14,709 bases of DNA from contig NZ_LSJA01000322.1 of NCBI RefSeq assembly GCF_001556515.1, positions 1 through 14,709 of the forward strand. The letters are read 5' to 3'. Below are positions 14,275 to 14,709 of this stretch, piece by piece; position 1 is the stretch's first letter, and each line of letters begins with the position of its first letter. The position numbers were made by a program, and so were the translations under genes. The notes under the pieces are model-generated. The model had not been told where the DNA came from. It saw only the letters and a program-made list of their open reading frames with translations, and did no database searches. This DNA comes from Caulobacter sp. CCH9-E1. GTDB taxonomy: Bacteria > Pseudomonadota > Alphaproteobacteria > Caulobacterales > Caulobacteraceae.

Positions 14275-14483
14275 TCACCAAACGATCGATGTCGTTCTCA
14301 CGGGCTCGATCATGACGACTTCCGCGCCCCGCGCTTTGGCGGCCGACGAGATGCCCTCGACGACGCCATGGAGACACCGCCCGTCGCTCAGGCGGTGCCT
14401 TGAGCTTCACGCGCCCGCCTCCTCCGCCACTTCCTTAAGAGCTTCGCCTTGGCCGCCGCCGCGATCGCGTCAGTCTTGTCCAC
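14275..14483 (-). pseudogene. Possible decayed reading frame, family unknown
   Basis: On the minus strand a GTG at 14483 opens a short frame beginning VDKTDAIAAAAKAKL; a shift of frame near 14440 would continue as LKEVAEEAGA, reach a TGA at about 14410, and then in the same frame continue with GVVEGISSAAKARGAEVV to TGA 14275-14277. Third positions of the last part are almost all G or C, as in real genes here. I cannot name a family, and the frameshift and stop mean it is either degraded or not a gene. Confidence 0.3.
14375..14397. repeat. 7-bp inverted repeat
   Basis: CACCGCC (14375-14381) and GGCGGTG (14391-14397) are separated by nine bases. There is no T tract on either side, so it is not called a terminator; it lies within the possible decayed frame. 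Confidence 0.5.
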
Positions 14484-14682
14484 GCACGCCTAGGAAAACG
14501 TCAAGCGGCCGGTCTGACTATTACCGCTGAAACCGTCCTTTTATTGCGAACCCGCCCACCAACGACGACATTCCATCTCAAGAAAGCGCCACGTTCTTCC
14601 GTTCTCTTGAGCATCGGGACGGACAAACCTTAAGGCGCTCACCTCATTCGTCCCCTCCCCGACCCTCGGGACGACGACTTCG

Positions 14683-14699
14683 GCGCGCCCTTGGCGCGC
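14683..14699. repeat. 7-bp GC inverted repeat with three-base loop near the right edge
   Basis: GCGCGCC (14683-14689), loop CTT, GGCGCGC (14693-14699). A second small stem, CCCGA/TCGGG, lies 12 bases upstream. This could be part of an extragenic repeat family or the terminator of a gene beyond the window. Confidence 0.5.
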
Positions 14700-14709
14700 G
14701 TCCTTCGGC

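Larger units (their letters stand above)
14206..14709. other. Right-hand intergenic region without an intact gene
   Basis: No open frame here has a family I recognise, and no tRNA or rRNA is visible. It holds a possible decayed frame on the minus strand (14275-14483) and small inverted repeats: CACCGCC/GGCGGTG (14375-14397), CTCAAGA/TCTTGAG (14577-14611), CCCGA/TCGGG (14658-14670) and GCGCGCC/GGCGCGC (14683-14699). From about 14480 to 14640 base composition is less GC-rich than the genes. No clear terminator with a T tract follows benE. Confidence 0.6.

Noticed and set aside
14312..14530. 72-codon plus-strand open frame
   Set aside because: Low-complexity Arg/Pro/Ser composition, no ribosome binding site, no family; overlaps the minus-strand coding-like segments.
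1..14709. CRISPR arrays, tRNA or rRNA genes, insertion sequences, integrases or attachment repeats
   Set aside because: No regularly spaced repeats, no cloverleaf or rRNA signatures and no transposase or recombinase motifs were seen on either strand.

Overview
The window is GC-rich DNA with strongly G/C-biased third codon positions, tightly overlapping genes and few A/T tracts. Gene content (NasT/NasS-controlled nitrate assimilation, BenE transporter, LysR/SDR pair) fits an alphaproteobacterium, most likely Caulobacter or a close relative in the Caulobacterales. That placement is inferred from gene style, not from a marker gene.

Layout. (1) 1-915, plus strand: the last codons of a biotin-dependent carboxylase, then two short MerR-type regulator genes; each junction overlaps by 1-4 bases. 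(2) 938-10390, minus strand: a complete nitrate assimilation locus. Reading with transcription it runs nasT (ANTAR RNA-binding antiterminator), nasS (cytoplasmic nitrate/nitrite sensor), a 233-base gap carrying a structured leader, then narK-type nitrate transporter, nirB, nirD, nasA and cobA. From nirB to cobA the junctions are -4, +3 and -11 bases, so this is one operon. Nitrate is imported (NarK), reduced to nitrite (NasA), then to ammonium (NirBD); CobA makes the precorrin-2 needed for the sirohaem of NirB. (3) 10391-10680: a gap with the decayed 3' end of a DUF418 membrane-protein gene. (4) 10681-12842: a LysR regulator divergent from a two-gene unit, a SnoaL/NTF2-like small protein and a short-chain dehydrogenase. 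(5) 13012-14205: a BenE-type transporter. (6) 14206-14709: no intact gene; a possible decayed reading frame and several small inverted repeats.

Most interesting signal: the leader between nasS and narK. It has two tandem hairpins with six-base loops like the ANTAR target motif. The second hairpin holds an 8-base sequence exactly complementary to the 8 bases that include the narK Shine-Dalgarno. Hairpin 2 and the SD-masking helix exclude each other, and no U-tract terminator is visible. This suggests, as a hypothesis, that NasT could act here on translation rather than only on termination. Secondary points: NasT lacks the receiver phospho-acceptor Asp, a DUF418 remnant carries an in-frame TGA, an 11-C tract lies just upstream of the SnoaL-like gene, and coding-like fragments lie in two gaps.
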